From positions 12,357,553-12,421,552 of the forward strand of contig NC_059079.1 in the NCBI RefSeq assembly GCF_020497125.1: DNA of 64,000 nucleotides, given 5' to 3'. Both the position numbers and the translations under genes were made by a program. This document shows, in pieces, positions 49,056 through 61,397 of the stretch. The notes under the pieces were generated by a model. That model was not told the DNA's origin. It saw nothing but the letters and a program-made list of their open reading frames with translations, and ran no database searches. How positions within the stretch are numbered: position 1 is the first letter of the stretch; each line of letters begins with the position of its first letter. The DNA comes from Mauremys mutica (lineage: Eukaryota > Chordata > Testudines > Geoemydidae).

Positions 49056-50406
49056 CAGGATGGATTAAAAAAAAAATCAAATGTAAAAAAAAAAAAGTGA
49101 TTTAAAAAAATTAAATCAGATTTTATTTAAATTAATTAAAAACAAACAAAACAAGCCTACTTACAATTTCAAATTGACCTAAGGTCCTAAAAACTTCTTA
49201 TAATCTATTAAAGTCATTTAAATTAAATACAATAATTTTAAGCAGTCCATGTTTGTTGGCAAGTTTTAAAGGACGGCAAACCACTGAACCGGTGGAAGTC
49301 ACTCGCTAAGCACCTAGAACCAGAGTTTACAGAAGTATTAAACCAGCTTTTGGACAGCCTTAGGGCTGGTCTACACTAAGGGGAAAAATCGATATAAGAT
49401 ATGCAACTTCAGCTACGTGAATAACGTAGCTGAAGTCGAAGTATCTTATATCGATAACTTACCCGTCCTCACGGCGCGGGATCGATCTCCGGGGCTCTCC
49501 ATATCGACGCCGCCACCGCCGTTCGCGGTGGTGGAGTTCCGGAATCGATATAAGCGCGTTCGGGGATCGATATATCACGTCTAGATGAGACGCGATATAT
49601 CGATCCCTGAAAAATCGATCGCTACCCGCCGATACGGCGGGTAGTATAGACGTAGCCTTAGCCTCTTCTGCAGGTGCAGAGAGAATATTCTCTTCAATTC
49701 AGTGTATTCCACTAGCTCAGTTCAGTTCAAAGTTAAGAAACCAACTGGGAGCTGAAAGGGACGGAGAGCTTGTTCACCTCATCCAATCTAAATAAAAACC
49801 AGGTGAGAGGATAAGCTCTACTAGTTCTAAAAATCTTGAAGAGCATGGTGACCAGAAACAATCAGTTCAATGGGTTAGCTACAGATAACATTTTTGGTGT
49901 TTAATAAATCAGTTAGCTTTACAAGCAATATATTTTATTGTTTTTTAAATGTATCCAGCACTTAATTTTTTACATTAAATAAAACTACCTAACAAGTGCA
50001 TTTTTAATTTAATTTAAAATTACCATTCAAGTAGAACTTTACAAAAAAATCACAAGTAAAAAATGCATTCCTTATTTACCAGATTCATTTGCCATTTTCT
50101 GACATAATAAAAAATGTAAAGATTAAGAATCTGAACAAATGCAACTTAAATAGTTTAACTGCTTAAATAAGTGTATACACACAAACCCCTCCTGGTTAGC
50201 AAAAAGTAGTAAACAGTGCAAAGGCTATATTTAGTTGCAAATCAACATGTTTTAATAGTTACCAACTAATGAGAATCAGTCCTTTAGGAGAAGAACTAAA
50301 GAAGTACAAATGTAAAACATGATTAAAATCAGTGATTTACTTGCTGATTTATATCATGATTGAAGTCAGTAATTTAAATTACTTTGATGTAAATTAATCC
50401 ACCTCA
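49056..50406. mobile_element. hAT-like DNA transposon relic carrying a nested Harbinger MITE
   Basis: The left end caggatggattaa and the right end (reverse-complement tgaggtggattaa) are inverted repeats. The 8 bp outside are gcaattta (49048-49055) and tcaattta (50407-50414), 7 of 8 identical, as expected for a hAT target duplication. The subterminal regions are AT-rich with repeated tgatttaaat-type words, typical of an old vertebrate repeat family. A 295-bp Harbinger element sits inside at 49363-49657. No transposase ORF remains. Confidence 0.6.
49363..49657 (+). mobile_element. PIF/Harbinger-type MITE, 295 bp
   Basis: It is flanked by tta on both sides (49360-49362 and 49658-49660). The ends gggctggtctacacta and (reverse-complement) ggctacgtctatacta are imperfect inverted repeats. 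A perfect 13-bp hairpin, acttcagctacgt with acgtagctgaagt, spans 49406-49436. CpG-rich words (atcgatctccggggctc, gtctagatgagacgcgatat) are retained, suggesting a fairly young insertion. Same family as 36608-36908. Confidence 0.75.
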
Positions 50407-50888
50407 TCAATTTACAAAACTAGATTATGAACCCTGAAATTCCAGGTTTAATAGCAACTATCAATTCTCAGGAGGTGCTACCTAGACCAGTCTCTGTAGT
50501 ACTGGTTACAACATCTGAGCAGCCTTTTTGGTGGATCATACATTTAAGGAGCCCAGCAGTGATTTTGTCATCAAATATCCACGTTCCATTGCTGTACACA
50601 ATGAAGCAGGCCTCGCCTCACCCTACCCCACCAACTATGATGGCCATAACCGGCTCTCACAAAAGCACAGGCAGGCAGAAAGGCTTCTTTTTATTTAAAT
50701 TATTTCAGTAAAAAAATTATAGGGTGTCCCTAGATGAGGGAAGTTTATATCGCAGGTAGTGTGTGGTCTACCTGTGAAATCTCTGGAATGGGAGTCAAGA
50801 AACCTGCTGAGTAATCTGATAAGTCACTTCACCTCTCTGCACCTTTGTTTTCCATCCCATTCATATTGTCCATCTTGTCTATGTAGGC

Positions 50889-51553
50889 CAGAGGGGAGCA
50901 AACTACAGCCCATGGGCCACATCTGGCCCACAGGACTATCCTGCCCGGCCCTTGAGCTCCCAGCCAGGGAGGCTAGCCCCCGGCCCTTCCCCGGCTGTCC
51001 CCGCAGCCATGCTGCCGTGCGGGCAGCATTCTGGGAAGTGGAGCAGCACTCTCCTGCAGAGCAGAGCAGCAGCATGTCTAGCTCTGGCCAGACAGCACGG
51101 CTGCAACATGCTGCTCTGAGAGGCACGGTAAGGGGGTTGAGGGGTTGGATAAGGGGTAAGGGGTTTCCAGGGGCAGTCAGGGGACAGGGAGCAGTTGGAT
51201 GGGGTGGTCAGGGGACAGGGAACAAGGGGGGGTTGGATAAGCGTGGGGGGCAGGGGTGTGGATAGGGGTTGGGACAGTCAGGGGACTGGGAGCAGGGGGG
51301 CTGATGGGGGTGGGGTCCCAGGGAGTGGTTGGGGCGGGAGGTCTCGGGAGGGGGCGGTTAGGGGACGAGGAGCGGGGTGTGTGTGGATGGGTCAGGGAGT
51401 CTGAGGGGGGCAGTCAGGGGGCTGGAAGTGGGAGGGGCCGGATAGGGGGCGGGGACCAGGCTGTTTGGGGAGGCCCAGCCTTCCCTACCCGGCCTGCCAT
51501 ACAGGTTTGCAACCCCAATGTGGCCCTTGGGCCAAAAAGTTTGCCCACTCCTG
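50889..51553. mobile_element. hAT-type non-autonomous transposon, 665 bp
   Basis: The left end cagaggggagcaaactacag and the right end (reverse-complement caggagtgggcaaacttttt) are inverted repeats. The flanking 8-mers are atgtaggc (50881-50888) and atataggc (51554-51561), 7 of 8 identical. The subterminal ggccacatctggcccacagg is typical of this hAT group. The middle (about 51128-51445) is a G-rich degenerate tandem repeat. No transposase. Confidence 0.8.
51128..51445. repeat. G-rich degenerate minisatellite inside the hAT element
   Basis: Many variants of a unit like caggggacagggagcagggg or ggggttggataagg are repeated on the plus strand. Runs of three or more G are dense, so quadruplex formation is plausible. 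Confidence 0.75.
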
Positions 51554-51689
51554 ATATAGGCAGTGAACACAATAGGGTTCTGATCTCTATTAGGGCCTCG
51601 AGGAACTACCAAAATACAACCCATACAGAACACACAAGAACAAACCTCTGATTTATGACTTAGCCCTGCCTGGAGCGCAGGGGAGTGGA

Positions 51690-51740
51690 CAAGATGACCT
51701 ATTCAGGTCCCTTCCAGTCCTACACTTGATAAGATAATGC
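51690..51740 (+). repeat. CR1/SINE 3' tail fragment
   Basis: The sequence gacaagatgacctattcagg then tcccttccagtcctac is the standard CR1-type 3' tail, isolated. Confidence 0.5.
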
Positions 51741-52821
51741 TGCCCCAGTGCAACACAGGGTGTGCACCGGGGTAGCGCATCTACTGCTGCCCCAGTGGAA
51801 AAAACAAACCACAAAACTCAGACAAAAAGTGTTAGGCTATATCGATTGAGTTTCTCTCACCCATCTCCTCCCTTCACCCCTCCTCTGCCCACCAATTCCC
51901 CACCCATTTGTAGAAGTTAAGACAACCTACAGGTGTGTCACATCCTTTGCAAATGGCTCTAAGGCCATAAAGAGCCACACAACCCATCACTGCTGTCCCA
52001 AAAAATAAGCCTCTGTTAAATTCAGCACTATTCAAAGCCACTGGTGTGCTTCAGCCAGGCTGCCTTCAACACACACGTGGCCCCATCCATGCAAGCCTGC
52101 GTTTAAACGTGACCTGACAATGGAGGGAGGGGGAGAAATGGGCCTGTGCCTTGGAATACTATGGATGACATCACAAGCACAAGGAAGCAAAAGCTGAATG
52201 ACAGGGGAAGTGATGTTTATCCAGGCTGTTTAAAGCCTAGGTTTCTGTTACCACTTATCTAAGTAAAGCACTCAGAAGAAAACGTTCTTCCCCGTGGGGA
52301 TTCAACACCCCTTCAGCCCAAATTAAGGGCTGAGAACGCAACTGTGCATCAGAAGCACAATCCTCCAGATAAAACAGGGAAGAACCAGATCTGACATTCC
52401 TGGTATTCGTACAGTTAAAAATAACTAGCAGGAAAAACAAACCCACCCATTTCAGGCTGTCTTTACACAATACAGAGGGGGGGGGGGGGGAGGGCACAAG
52501 CCCAAATTCCTCTCCCCTTTGCAGGTCAGACTTTAGAAGTGACATGAAATCTTAATTCAAGCCCACTGAAAACATTGCAGTTTCTCTGCAAGGCAGATGA
52601 ATGCTTTTAATGAGAAAATATATAAGACCCAGCGCCAAACTGCAGCAAATCCACTTAAAATTTCCTTTATAAAGCCCTCTATCACACAAAATGCTTCTCT
52701 CCGAAGAAGGCAGCATTGCAATAAAGCTGCCAGGCAGTATTTTATGGTTTCCAGAGATTTCCAGCACACCATAATCCCTTGGTGGGAAACCTCCCAAAGC
52801 TAAACAGATCCCAAAGTGGAT

Positions 52822-52930
52822 ATTCACCCACGAAAGCTCATGCTGCAAAACGTCTGTTAGTCTATAAGGTGCCACAGGATTCTTTGTTGCTTTTACAGAT
52901 CCAGACTAACACGGCTACCCCTCTGATACT
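52822..52930. repeat. High-copy turtle interspersed repeat, class undetermined
   Basis: The blocks tcacccacgaaagctcatgc, tagtctataaggtgccacag and agactaacacggctacccct are ones I recognise as very abundant in turtle and crocodile genomes. I do not know the class with confidence. Confidence 0.6.
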
Positions 52931-53637
52931 AGAATAATACAGTTCACATATCTGGGCACTCCAGAGCCCATCTACACCACAGGAAAAACTGTGCGCCATG
53001 GAGAGCAGAGTTGTGATCTGACTGGTCACTGCCAATGGGCAAAGAACACATGGGTTTAACACCATGTAGGGGAACCTAGGTCAACCTCAGCTAAAACACT
53101 CATTTATCAAGGCTACCATACCCTGTTCAGCACATGGTGGCAATAAAGTCATCATGGCTGCCCTAAGCAATGGCAGAGAATCATGCACCACAAACTATGT
53201 TTTGCTAGCATAAACAGACCCCTGGTCTAATTTAGCCAATACAGTTTCCTGGTTGAATCTGAGCATTGTGTTGCATTCTCTAGGCGAGAGCTAAGGAGCA
53301 GAGTAAATGGGGCACAATGCAAATGTTTTCAAGCATGTGCCCATTTTCCATGAAATCCCAGCATTGTTTTTCCATGATCCATACCCCCCACACCCCGTTT
53401 ATATGTAAAATTCCATGCACATGTGGCACTTGGCAGAATTTAATAATTAAAAACCCACAAGTGCCCTGAGCACATTGCAGGATTGGAGCCAGATTGCAGT
53501 CTTTTAAATCATTCATCAAGTGCTGGCCAAAGTGAAATTTTACTTTTTAATTCTCCTCCCCAACCCCTCTGCTCTCCAGTAACACTAAGTTAAACACAAA
53601 GGTCCCTCTATACAACAGCCTACCTATGACCTTAGAG

Positions 53638-53948
53638 CAGGGGTAGGCAACCTATGGCACGTGTGCCGAAGGCGGCACGCAAGCTGATTTTCAGGGGCAC
53701 TCACACAGCCCAGGTCCTGGCCACCAGTCTGGGGGGCTCTGCATTTTAATTTAATTTTAAATGAAGCTTCTTAAACATTTTAAAAGCCTTATTTACTTTA
53801 CATACAACAATAGTTTAGTTATATATTATAGACTTATAGAAAGAGACCTTCTAAAAACGTTAACATGTATTACTGGCACGCGAAACCTTAAATTAGAGTG
53901 AATAAACGAAGACTCGGCACAGCACTTCTGAAAGGTTGCTGACCCCTG
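53638..53948. mobile_element. hAT-type non-autonomous transposon, 311 bp
   Basis: The left end caggggtaggcaacc and the right end (reverse-complement caggggtcagcaacc) are inverted repeats differing at two positions. The flanking 8-mers are ccttagag (53630-53637) and ccttacag (53949-53956), 7 of 8 identical. The interior is AT-rich and non-coding. Confidence 0.8.
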
Positions 53949-54277
53949 CCTTACAGAAACATTACATCCCCAAATGCATGGGCCCTTGGACCAGCTCTGC
54001 AAGAACACATGCCATGAATGAACTGGCACTGTAGTGACTCTTTACTGGAGCCACTACAGTGCCATCAGATGCCACACTAACATGCTCTACATCAAACGGG
54101 CGTCTTTTCAAGTGGTGGGTGGCCCCTTATCCATAAGCATCCACCTCTGAATTCATTACCAGCCCCTTGCATTGCCTGGTATCAATTAAGTGTCTCAATT
54201 AGGTTAGCCTCCTCTCCTGCTACACTTCATCCCCACAACTCCCCAAAGGGTGCACACACCAAGAAGAAAGGGAGGAT

Positions 54278-54535
54278 GGTCTTGTGGTTAAGGGACTGGA
54301 TGGGTGATCTGAGTTTGGCTCCCAGCTTTATTATATGCTTCCTGTGATATTGGGCAAGTCATTTAATCTCTCTGTGCCCAAGTCCCCCACTAAAAAAATT
54401 GGGCTAATACTACTACTTCTCCCACACCCATTGTCATGTCTATTTGGATTATAAACTCTCCAAGGCAGGGACTCTTACTATGGGCTTGTACAATCTTGAC
54501 TGGGACATTTAGGTACTACAGCAATACAAAATAGA
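54278..54535 (+). repeat. MIR/CORE-SINE, near full length
   Basis: A tRNA-like head ggtcttgtggttaaggg leads into the core tattgggcaagtcatttaat then ctctctgtgcc, and an L2-type tail ggattataaactctccaagg then cagggactctt. The order and spacing match MIR-type SINEs. Confidence 0.7.
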
Positions 54536-54706
54536 GTTCAGAAGGGAGAGGAATGGTGTGGGGTGATAAGAAACTAGGAACAATGGGAACAACTGAAAAT
54601 TTAGGCAGAAGATCCAGAAAAGGTATTTTACCCAAGAGCTTTTCAAAGGGAAAGGTACCCTTTGATGGAGACATTTAACATTAGACTGGGCAAGGCACTA
54701 GAGATT

Positions 54707-55180
54707 GTAGAATCAGAGAAGCATAGGACTGGAAGGGACCTGGAGAGGTCGAGTCCAGTTCCCTGCACTCAAGGCAGGACTACGTAATAACTTGACCATT
54801 CCTGACAGGTGTTTATCTAAACCTGTTCTTAAAATCCTCCAATGATGGAGATTCCACAACCTCCCTAGGCAATTTATTCCAGTGCTTAACTACCCAGATA
54901 ATTAGGAAGTTTTTCCTATTGTCCAACCTAAACCTCCCTTGCTGCAATTTAAGTCTATTACTTCTTGTCCTATCCTCAGAGGTTAACAAGAATCATTTTT
55001 CACCCTCCTCTTTATAACAGCCTTTTATGTACTGAAAACTTATGTCCCCACCCCACCCCCCAAGTCTTCTCTTCTCCAGACTAAATAAACCCAATTTTTT
55101 CCAATCTTGCTTCACAGGTCATGTTTTCTAGACCTTTAATCATTTATGTTGCCCTCCTCTAGACTTTCTCCAAGGGGAAA
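54707..55180 (-). mobile_element. CR1 LINE 3' fragment
   Basis: The plus strand starts gtagaatcagagaagcatag then gactggaagggacc, the reversed CR1 3' end. It continues with gttcttaaaatcctccaatg, gcaatttattccagtgctta and atttaagtctattacttctt, standard turtle CR1 blocks, and ends near ccctcctctagactttctcc. No intact ORF. Confidence 0.8.
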
Positions 55181-55330
55181 ATCCTGCAGTGGCTGGGGGC
55201 ACTGACTAGATGACCCCAAAGATTTTTTCCCCCCCATTTGATCCATTTTCTGGCTAAAGAGGGATTCTTCACATGAGAGGGACCCATGTTACCACTGAGC
55301 CAGTTTGTCAAACTAAAAGCTATAGTACTG

Positions 55331-55410
55331 GCTTGATTTTCTGAGGTGCTGAAAGGCCACAATTCCTACTGACTTCAATAGAATCTGCAGGCGCTGAGTA
55401 CTTCCGATAC
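55331..55410. repeat. Ancient reptile repeat fragment
   Basis: The motif ctgaggtgctgaaaggccac then ctactgacttcaatagaatc then caggcgctgagtactt has the inverted symmetry of an old repeat common in turtles and archosaurs. Confidence 0.45.
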
Positions 55411-56164
55411 TTCCCTCTGCGCTGTAGCAGTCTGAAGCGTTTAGGAGCCCGGGAAAGAGTTTTCATTTTGAGGATGCCAAGAGCTAGGGTATCGCTCTCG
55501 TTGCGTCAATTTGGGTGCTACATCAAGGAACAGAGTTCAACGTTATTTCTGTAGTGCCAAGAGCATGCTCGATGGGAAGGTGACTGCTGACAGCTAATCC
55601 TAAGCAGACAACACACGTGTGTTTGTTGGGGAGGGGGGTGGTGGAAAAAGAGAAATGGTGAAGTAGAATGTGCATTTTTTGAGTTGGTTTCATAGCTTCT
55701 GTTACCTTTGTTGGTTATACATATTTCATTATTTGATAATAGAGGCGGTTATAAAGCCTGCTAAACAAACAAAAAAAAGTGTGGGGGGAGGGGGAATTTT
55801 GCAAACCATTCCCTATTAGCCTCGCTCTGGTCCCACTAAAGGAGCAGTACTATTATAATGCATTAGAACAGTAAACACCCACTGACTGCAACGGGAGCAC
55901 AGCTAGGCCCATTTGGAAGGCTCTTGAAAATCCCACCTTTACATTTTCAGGAAGATTGTAAAGGAAGAGGATGGAGCAGTGGTGCAAGCGGTAGTATTTC
56001 CTCAATGAAGGGAGCAGGACTGGAAGACTGAGATGCGAATGGAAGCTGTTACTTCAATATCTTGGCACAGCAAAGAAGGGGTAGCAAAGAAACGACGCCA
56101 GGGAGGAGCTACTTGTGCCAGGCGGCAGTACTCAAATCTGATGCTGAAAGGGATTCAGCTATTT

Positions 56165-56340
56165 TAAGGCTGGAAGGGACAATTAGCGTCAGATCTGCAT
56201 AACGTAGAACCTCATCCAATCGCTGCTGGTTTAAGCCCATAAATTGCTGTTTGAGCTATAACATCTCTTTTGGAATGACAACCAATCCTGAAATCAAGAG
56301 CTCAAGCGATGGAGTATCTACCACATCCGTAGGTAAGGGG
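56165..56340 (-). repeat. Old CR1 LINE fragment
   Basis: The segment ggctggaagggacaattagc, then gagctataacatctcttttg and ggagtatctaccacatccgt follows the reversed CR1 3' order but is decayed. Confidence 0.5.
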
Positions 56341-56899
56341 AAGATGCTGAAGGGATTCAAAGAGCCAGGCAAGGTAGGACTATTTGCGCTTGCATTTTGG
56401 ATGGGTTGAAGGGGGGGAGGGGGGGGAGTGTCCAAGCAAGAGCCAAGGGCCCAGACAAGAAGGGCATTGCAGTACTCAATGTTTGAAGAGTCTGACTCAT
56501 TACAGCTGATATTTTGGACAATTAGTAAAACAGCCCCCTGTAAAGTCTCCCTTGCGTATAAGGACATATCTGTTGTAACTGGATGCGAGATGGGTCTTCC
56601 TACTGTGGATACTTGCAAGGCACAGACTGTGATGGGCTACAGCAGGTAAACAGTGTTTATACAGCACAAGATTAGGAAGTCTTTTGTGCAGCTATGTTCA
56701 TTATCAGATTATACACACATGCTGTTTTTATTTGTCTAGTTATGTTAAAGGCTCTTTGCCAACCTCAATAAACACACAGTATTGGGCAAATCACATCTTG
56801 TTACATGCCTATTGACAGTCACTTCTGGGTGGTAAAACCTTGTTGGCCATAACCAGATAGTCACATACACCGCTACAGCTGTAACTTCAGAAGCAAACA

Positions 56900-57055
56900 T
56901 ACTTAACACTCACAGAGCACCTTGTACCCAAGGATCTCAAAACTCTTTGCAAATGCAGCATAACAGCCTACAGACAGGGACTACAGCCCAGAGATAAACT
57001 CGCTAGCCCAAGCACACACAGTAGCAGAGTCAGGAGTGGGGCAGAGGTCTCCTTC
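56900..57055 (-). repeat. MIR-like or related old SINE relic
   Basis: The pattern ggatctcaaaactctttgca, then cagagataaactcgctagcc and cacacagtagcagagtcagg resembles the reverse of MIR/CORE-SINE sequence. Confidence 0.4.
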
Positions 57056-57333
57056 TCCCCCCAAAAAAGTCCCATTCTAAACCTATCAAGAAGGGGCTAT
57101 CCACTGGGGAGAGAGAGGAGTGGGTTGGGGCCAGCTTGCTCTTCCCAGCTTGCTAAATGAAATGTGGGGGAGGGAAGATCCCAGCTGGATTCTGGGCATG
57201 GAAAGGGTTGAGTACCATCAGCTGTCTATTCATCTTCCCTAACTTTCTGGTGGTGACAGAGTCCAGGCCAGACTGACAGTGCTTCAAGCAATTCCAAGAA
57301 ATGGTACTTTATTTATTTAATATACATATATAC

Positions 57334-57345
<12 letters not shown>

Positions 57346-57369
<24 letters not shown>
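57346..57369. repeat. AC dinucleotide microsatellite
   Basis: Twelve uninterrupted AC units, preceded by a mixed AT/AC tract from about 57315. Confidence 0.9.
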
Positions 57370-59618
57370 GAACCCAAGTTCCTCAAATCATTCAGCAATT
57401 CCTGGGATGGTTCACATCTTTCTGTGTCCCTGGTATTGTTGCTGGCATTCAGCTTTAGTAGGGAGTAGGTAATTTACCTCCTTCCAGGGGCCTCAGCTAT
57501 GACTGACCTACTGTCCACGCACTTGGAGCATTGCATGATGTCAGACAGGGTCAGTTTATTCTTGGCTGGACACACAACACAACAGTTTTGAATAGATCTG
57601 TATTTTTTTAAAAACAGAAGCAGCCAGTAGGATCGTGAAAATCTGGATCTTCGAGTTTTGCTTGCCAAACCTAGACATTCAGTTAACACACCAAGTTGGT
57701 ACTCCAGCAGATGCCGTCTAAGCCTTTAAATCGCATACTAATTGCACTAATTGAGCTAACAGTCTCTGTTTCGTCTCCCTACCCTGAGTCAACCAGCGTC
57801 TTCTGGTACTGCTGTAGAGATCCAAGCTGTTGGCTTTAGTGTTATTTTGTCAGCCATTAAACGATTCATCAGAGTCATTAATTGATTTATTACTGCTGCC
57901 TGCGAGTATAGCTTTGCAAATAAAGAATGATGTAGGTCAGAACGCAATAGAAATTGGACAAAACAACACAGCTAGGAGCTGGATACTTGAATTATCTGTA
58001 GGAGAGCACTCGTGCAGGCCCCCTGACACCAGGGTACAAAAAAAGACGATGTGCTGCTTGGCGGTGTTGCCAGAAGCCCTGCTAACTGGAACAGCCTATC
58101 AGCAGGGGGAAGCTGTGGTACTAAACACCAGCCCTCCAGTGCACGAGGAAGCCATTCAGGCTGTCACCACTGCCAAAAGCTAATAATCATGCACTCCTGT
58201 AATGCAATCCCCTGTACCTGGCAGCAGAACTAGAAACACAACAGAAAGGATGTGACAATAACTGAAGTGCTGGAGGTACAGGATACCCAAATTGGGCTTC
58301 AGCCAGACTGAAATTATTCAATGAAACGGCAGCCTTAAAACCCTCCCTCTTTGAGATGTACGTTTCTCTAGCATTTTCACAGTCCACTAATTTGTTGTGG
58401 AGACTGAGCAGCAGCAGATTTACAAGGAAATCATCAACTGCCTCTGTCCCCTTTCAATAGCCAACAGGACCCCTCATCCCCACCCATTATGCTCTATGGA
58501 GCGGAATTTTCCCTGGCTGAGATGCACAAAGCAGACCTGCATCTACAATCAGACCCTTGTAAATCCCAAGTCCAGAGTGCATTAGCAGCCAAAGGAATCC
58601 CTGTACGAGGTTTGGGCTTCACCTCGCACACATGCCAGAAGCAGTCCATATGCAGTATGGGTGTGTCTACGGCATGTAACTGGCAGCTTGTGTAGATCTT
58701 GTCCAGTAACACAGGAAGCATAGAGAGGAAAAACGGTTTTCCTGTAGTGGAGCATAATCATACTCAATGTACTAAATTCATACGCAATGCAAAAGAGTTT
58801 GAAGCCTAAAGGCATAATGGTTTTAAGTCAAAATATATGTAGCACTTAAAGAGCGATTAAAAACAAGGCTGTTTTCCTAAACTAATCTTTAATATGAAAT
58901 CCACATTACCCAACTATGTTAATTGCATTCAAGGGGGAAAAAAATATACATATATACACACACTCATACATGTAACTATTGACCTAAGCCTTCTGCAGCA
59001 TGTGTCGCAATCATAAGAGAAATATCCTCACATGGCTCAGTGTGTTTTGGTGAAGGATCTGGAGCGTGTCATTCCAGCAGAAGGTAGTGATGTAATCTCC
59101 ACAGGAATAGTTATTCTGCTCTTGTATCTCACACCTCACTAGTGGTGCAATTTACACATCCGCAGACAGAGCCCAGGGCCCACTACGTGGAAGACAAACA
59201 GCAATTCACTTTCCAAGTCCAGATTAACTATGAAAACAATTTGCCTCTGTTTAGGCGGAAGCCCTGTGTGCTGGAAAGTGTCCAGTAAGGAGGGCTGTCA
59301 CACAAGGACTAACCTCTAAATGAGACCGAGCCTTTCTGCATGCTGCATTCTAGCTGCAGCTTGAAGACACTCAGTGTGGTACTTCAACCACATATGGGGA
59401 AGCCAGAGCTCAAATGCCACAATTCACTACTTCATGCTACTGTGTAATGGAGGACCAAGGAGTCTCATGTTGGTTATTACTAGAATTGGGAGGGGGGAGG
59501 AGACAACTTCAGAAGAGGAAAGGGCATTTTGCTGGGCATCCCATTTGACACCACTTCACCACCCTTCTAGTTAGAGGCCTGGACAGGACCTGAGCTTTTC
59601 AGCACCTCTGTTTACCGT

Positions 59619-59880
59619 TGAGTCAGAATTTAAGGCAAGAAGCGACCATCAGATCATCTAGCCTGACCCCCTGCATATCACAGGCCACCAGCACCACCCA
59701 CACATTAAACACCAAAACCAAAACATTACAGCTCACAGGAGACTAACTACAGAAGCTCACTCTCCTTCATCAGTCACCTTACCAGCACTATCAGCTCCTA
59801 CAAATATGGAGCAGACCAGGGCCCGAAATCAAAATCCCTGTGCTGAACTGATCCCCTTTCTAAAATTCCACAACCACACA
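59619..59880 (-). repeat. CR1 LINE 3' fragment
   Basis: The segment agtcagaatttaaggcaaga, then gcgaccatcagatcatctag and cctgaccccctgcatatcac is a reversed CR1 3' end. The inner limit is approximate. Confidence 0.6.
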
Positions 59881-60499
59881 GCCTACCCAAAAGCTACCAA
59901 GAAGCCTGTAGCATGCTAGGCACACTCAGTTACAGCATCTAATGAGCGCTATCTAAAACATGGGGTAGAGTTTAAAGGGTGGTTATATGCTATAAAAAGC
60001 GACTTTGTAAAGTGGCAGCATCACAGGGCTCCAGGTTTATTGCCTAGCTATGACTCCTTCACAGGTGTGCCCACTTTACAAGTAGAAAGGTGTTTTCTCC
60101 TAACTACCAGCTTTGTAGACTCAACCCAAGATCGGTGAGTCAATCCATCTGCCTTGTCAAGCATCACCACTGGGATAAAAGTTTCCGAAGACCAAGTTCT
60201 GCCCTTGGTTACACACACAGAACCCCCCACTGCCTTCAATAAGCTTGCTCAGGAGAAGCGGAATGGAACGGTTGATACACAACAAGAGAAGTAATAGAGT
60301 CCTGCTCACTTTCTTAGCTGCCGAGGCTCTGAAAGGCTACCAGGAGTAAAAAGCAGGAAAAACCTATTCTTGTCACTGAAGTCAGCAGATACGCAAGTAA
60401 GCACAAGTGGCAGATCTGTGGAGCAGCGCAGTGGCATTTTTCCAGACTCACTTTTCAGAGCACATACACACTAAGTGAAACACTCTCCTGCCTGCCTAG

Positions 60500-60612
60500 A
60501 CTCATCTGTCTCTTGTATAATTAGATTGTAAGCCTCTTGGGGCAGGGTCCATCTTTTAGTTGTCTGTACATAAGTAGGGCCCCTCAGTGCTACAGTACTA
60601 CAAATAATAAAA
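60500..60612 (+). repeat. L2/MIR-type 3' tail
   Basis: The segment attagattgtaagcctcttg then gggcagggtccatc, ending in ctacaaataataaaa, is a characteristic L2/MIR tail. Confidence 0.6.
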
Positions 60613-60920
60613 AAAAGTTAGTGGAGGCACTCAGTTGACTAACAGTTACACACACTACAATACATTCGCTTCCCTCAGACCCAACATCCAGAAGGAGATA
60701 CTAGTTTTAAGTGAGGGCGCCAAGTAACTCAAGCAGATCCTGGAGTCTGATCACAACTCCGAGGCATGGGGCACAGTGCATTTAGGGTTCAGACTGAAGT
60801 GAAAAGGGGGATAATAGCAAAGAGTCCTTTCAGAGGAGTAAAATAAGCCGGTTCCATTGTCAAATTGCTCGCCATTGAAACCCTGCAGCACCGGATAGGT
60901 AATGAAGAGGCAAGAGGAAG

Positions 60921-61134
60921 ATCGGCTGTGTGGTTAAGGCATTTGACTGGCATTCAAGAAATCTAGATTCTATTCCTGGCTCTGCCAGAGGCTTCCTGGC
61001 TGACATTATGCAGGCGGTTTCATCTTTGTGCCTCTGCTCCCATCCGTAAAATGGAGCTAACACTTCCCTACCTCTCAGGAAAAAAGTTACGAGGATAAAC
61101 CCCATTCAAGTGTTCGAGGTGCTCCAATACCATG
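60921..61134 (+). repeat. MIR/CORE-SINE
   Basis: The head atcggctgtgtggttaaggc, then attcctggctctgccagagg, then catctttgtgcctctgctcc and gtaaaatggagctaacactt follows the MIR consensus order. Confidence 0.7.
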
Positions 61135-61397
61135 GTTATAGGGACTGAAGGAAAGCCCACTAAAAAAATAAAAGCTCAAACTGCCTCAACATTTCTGGGT
61201 TTTGTTAAGAGTCAGTAATTGGCCAAACTGGCAAGAAATAAAGGTTATGAATATTCACTCCCCGACTATCCACTGAGTGATCCGAGCTTCTGAAAAAAAA
61301 TCAGTTATGACATTCCCAACGCATACTTCAAATGTGTAAGTCATTTTTCACTGGATTCTTAGCATTTATTATTTTTCTATCCAACGACTGTCTACAT

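Noticed and set aside
51128..51445. CpG island or alternative SSBP3 promoter
   Set aside because: The G-richness is a tandem repeat inside a hAT element with clear ends, and CpG dinucleotides are not especially dense.
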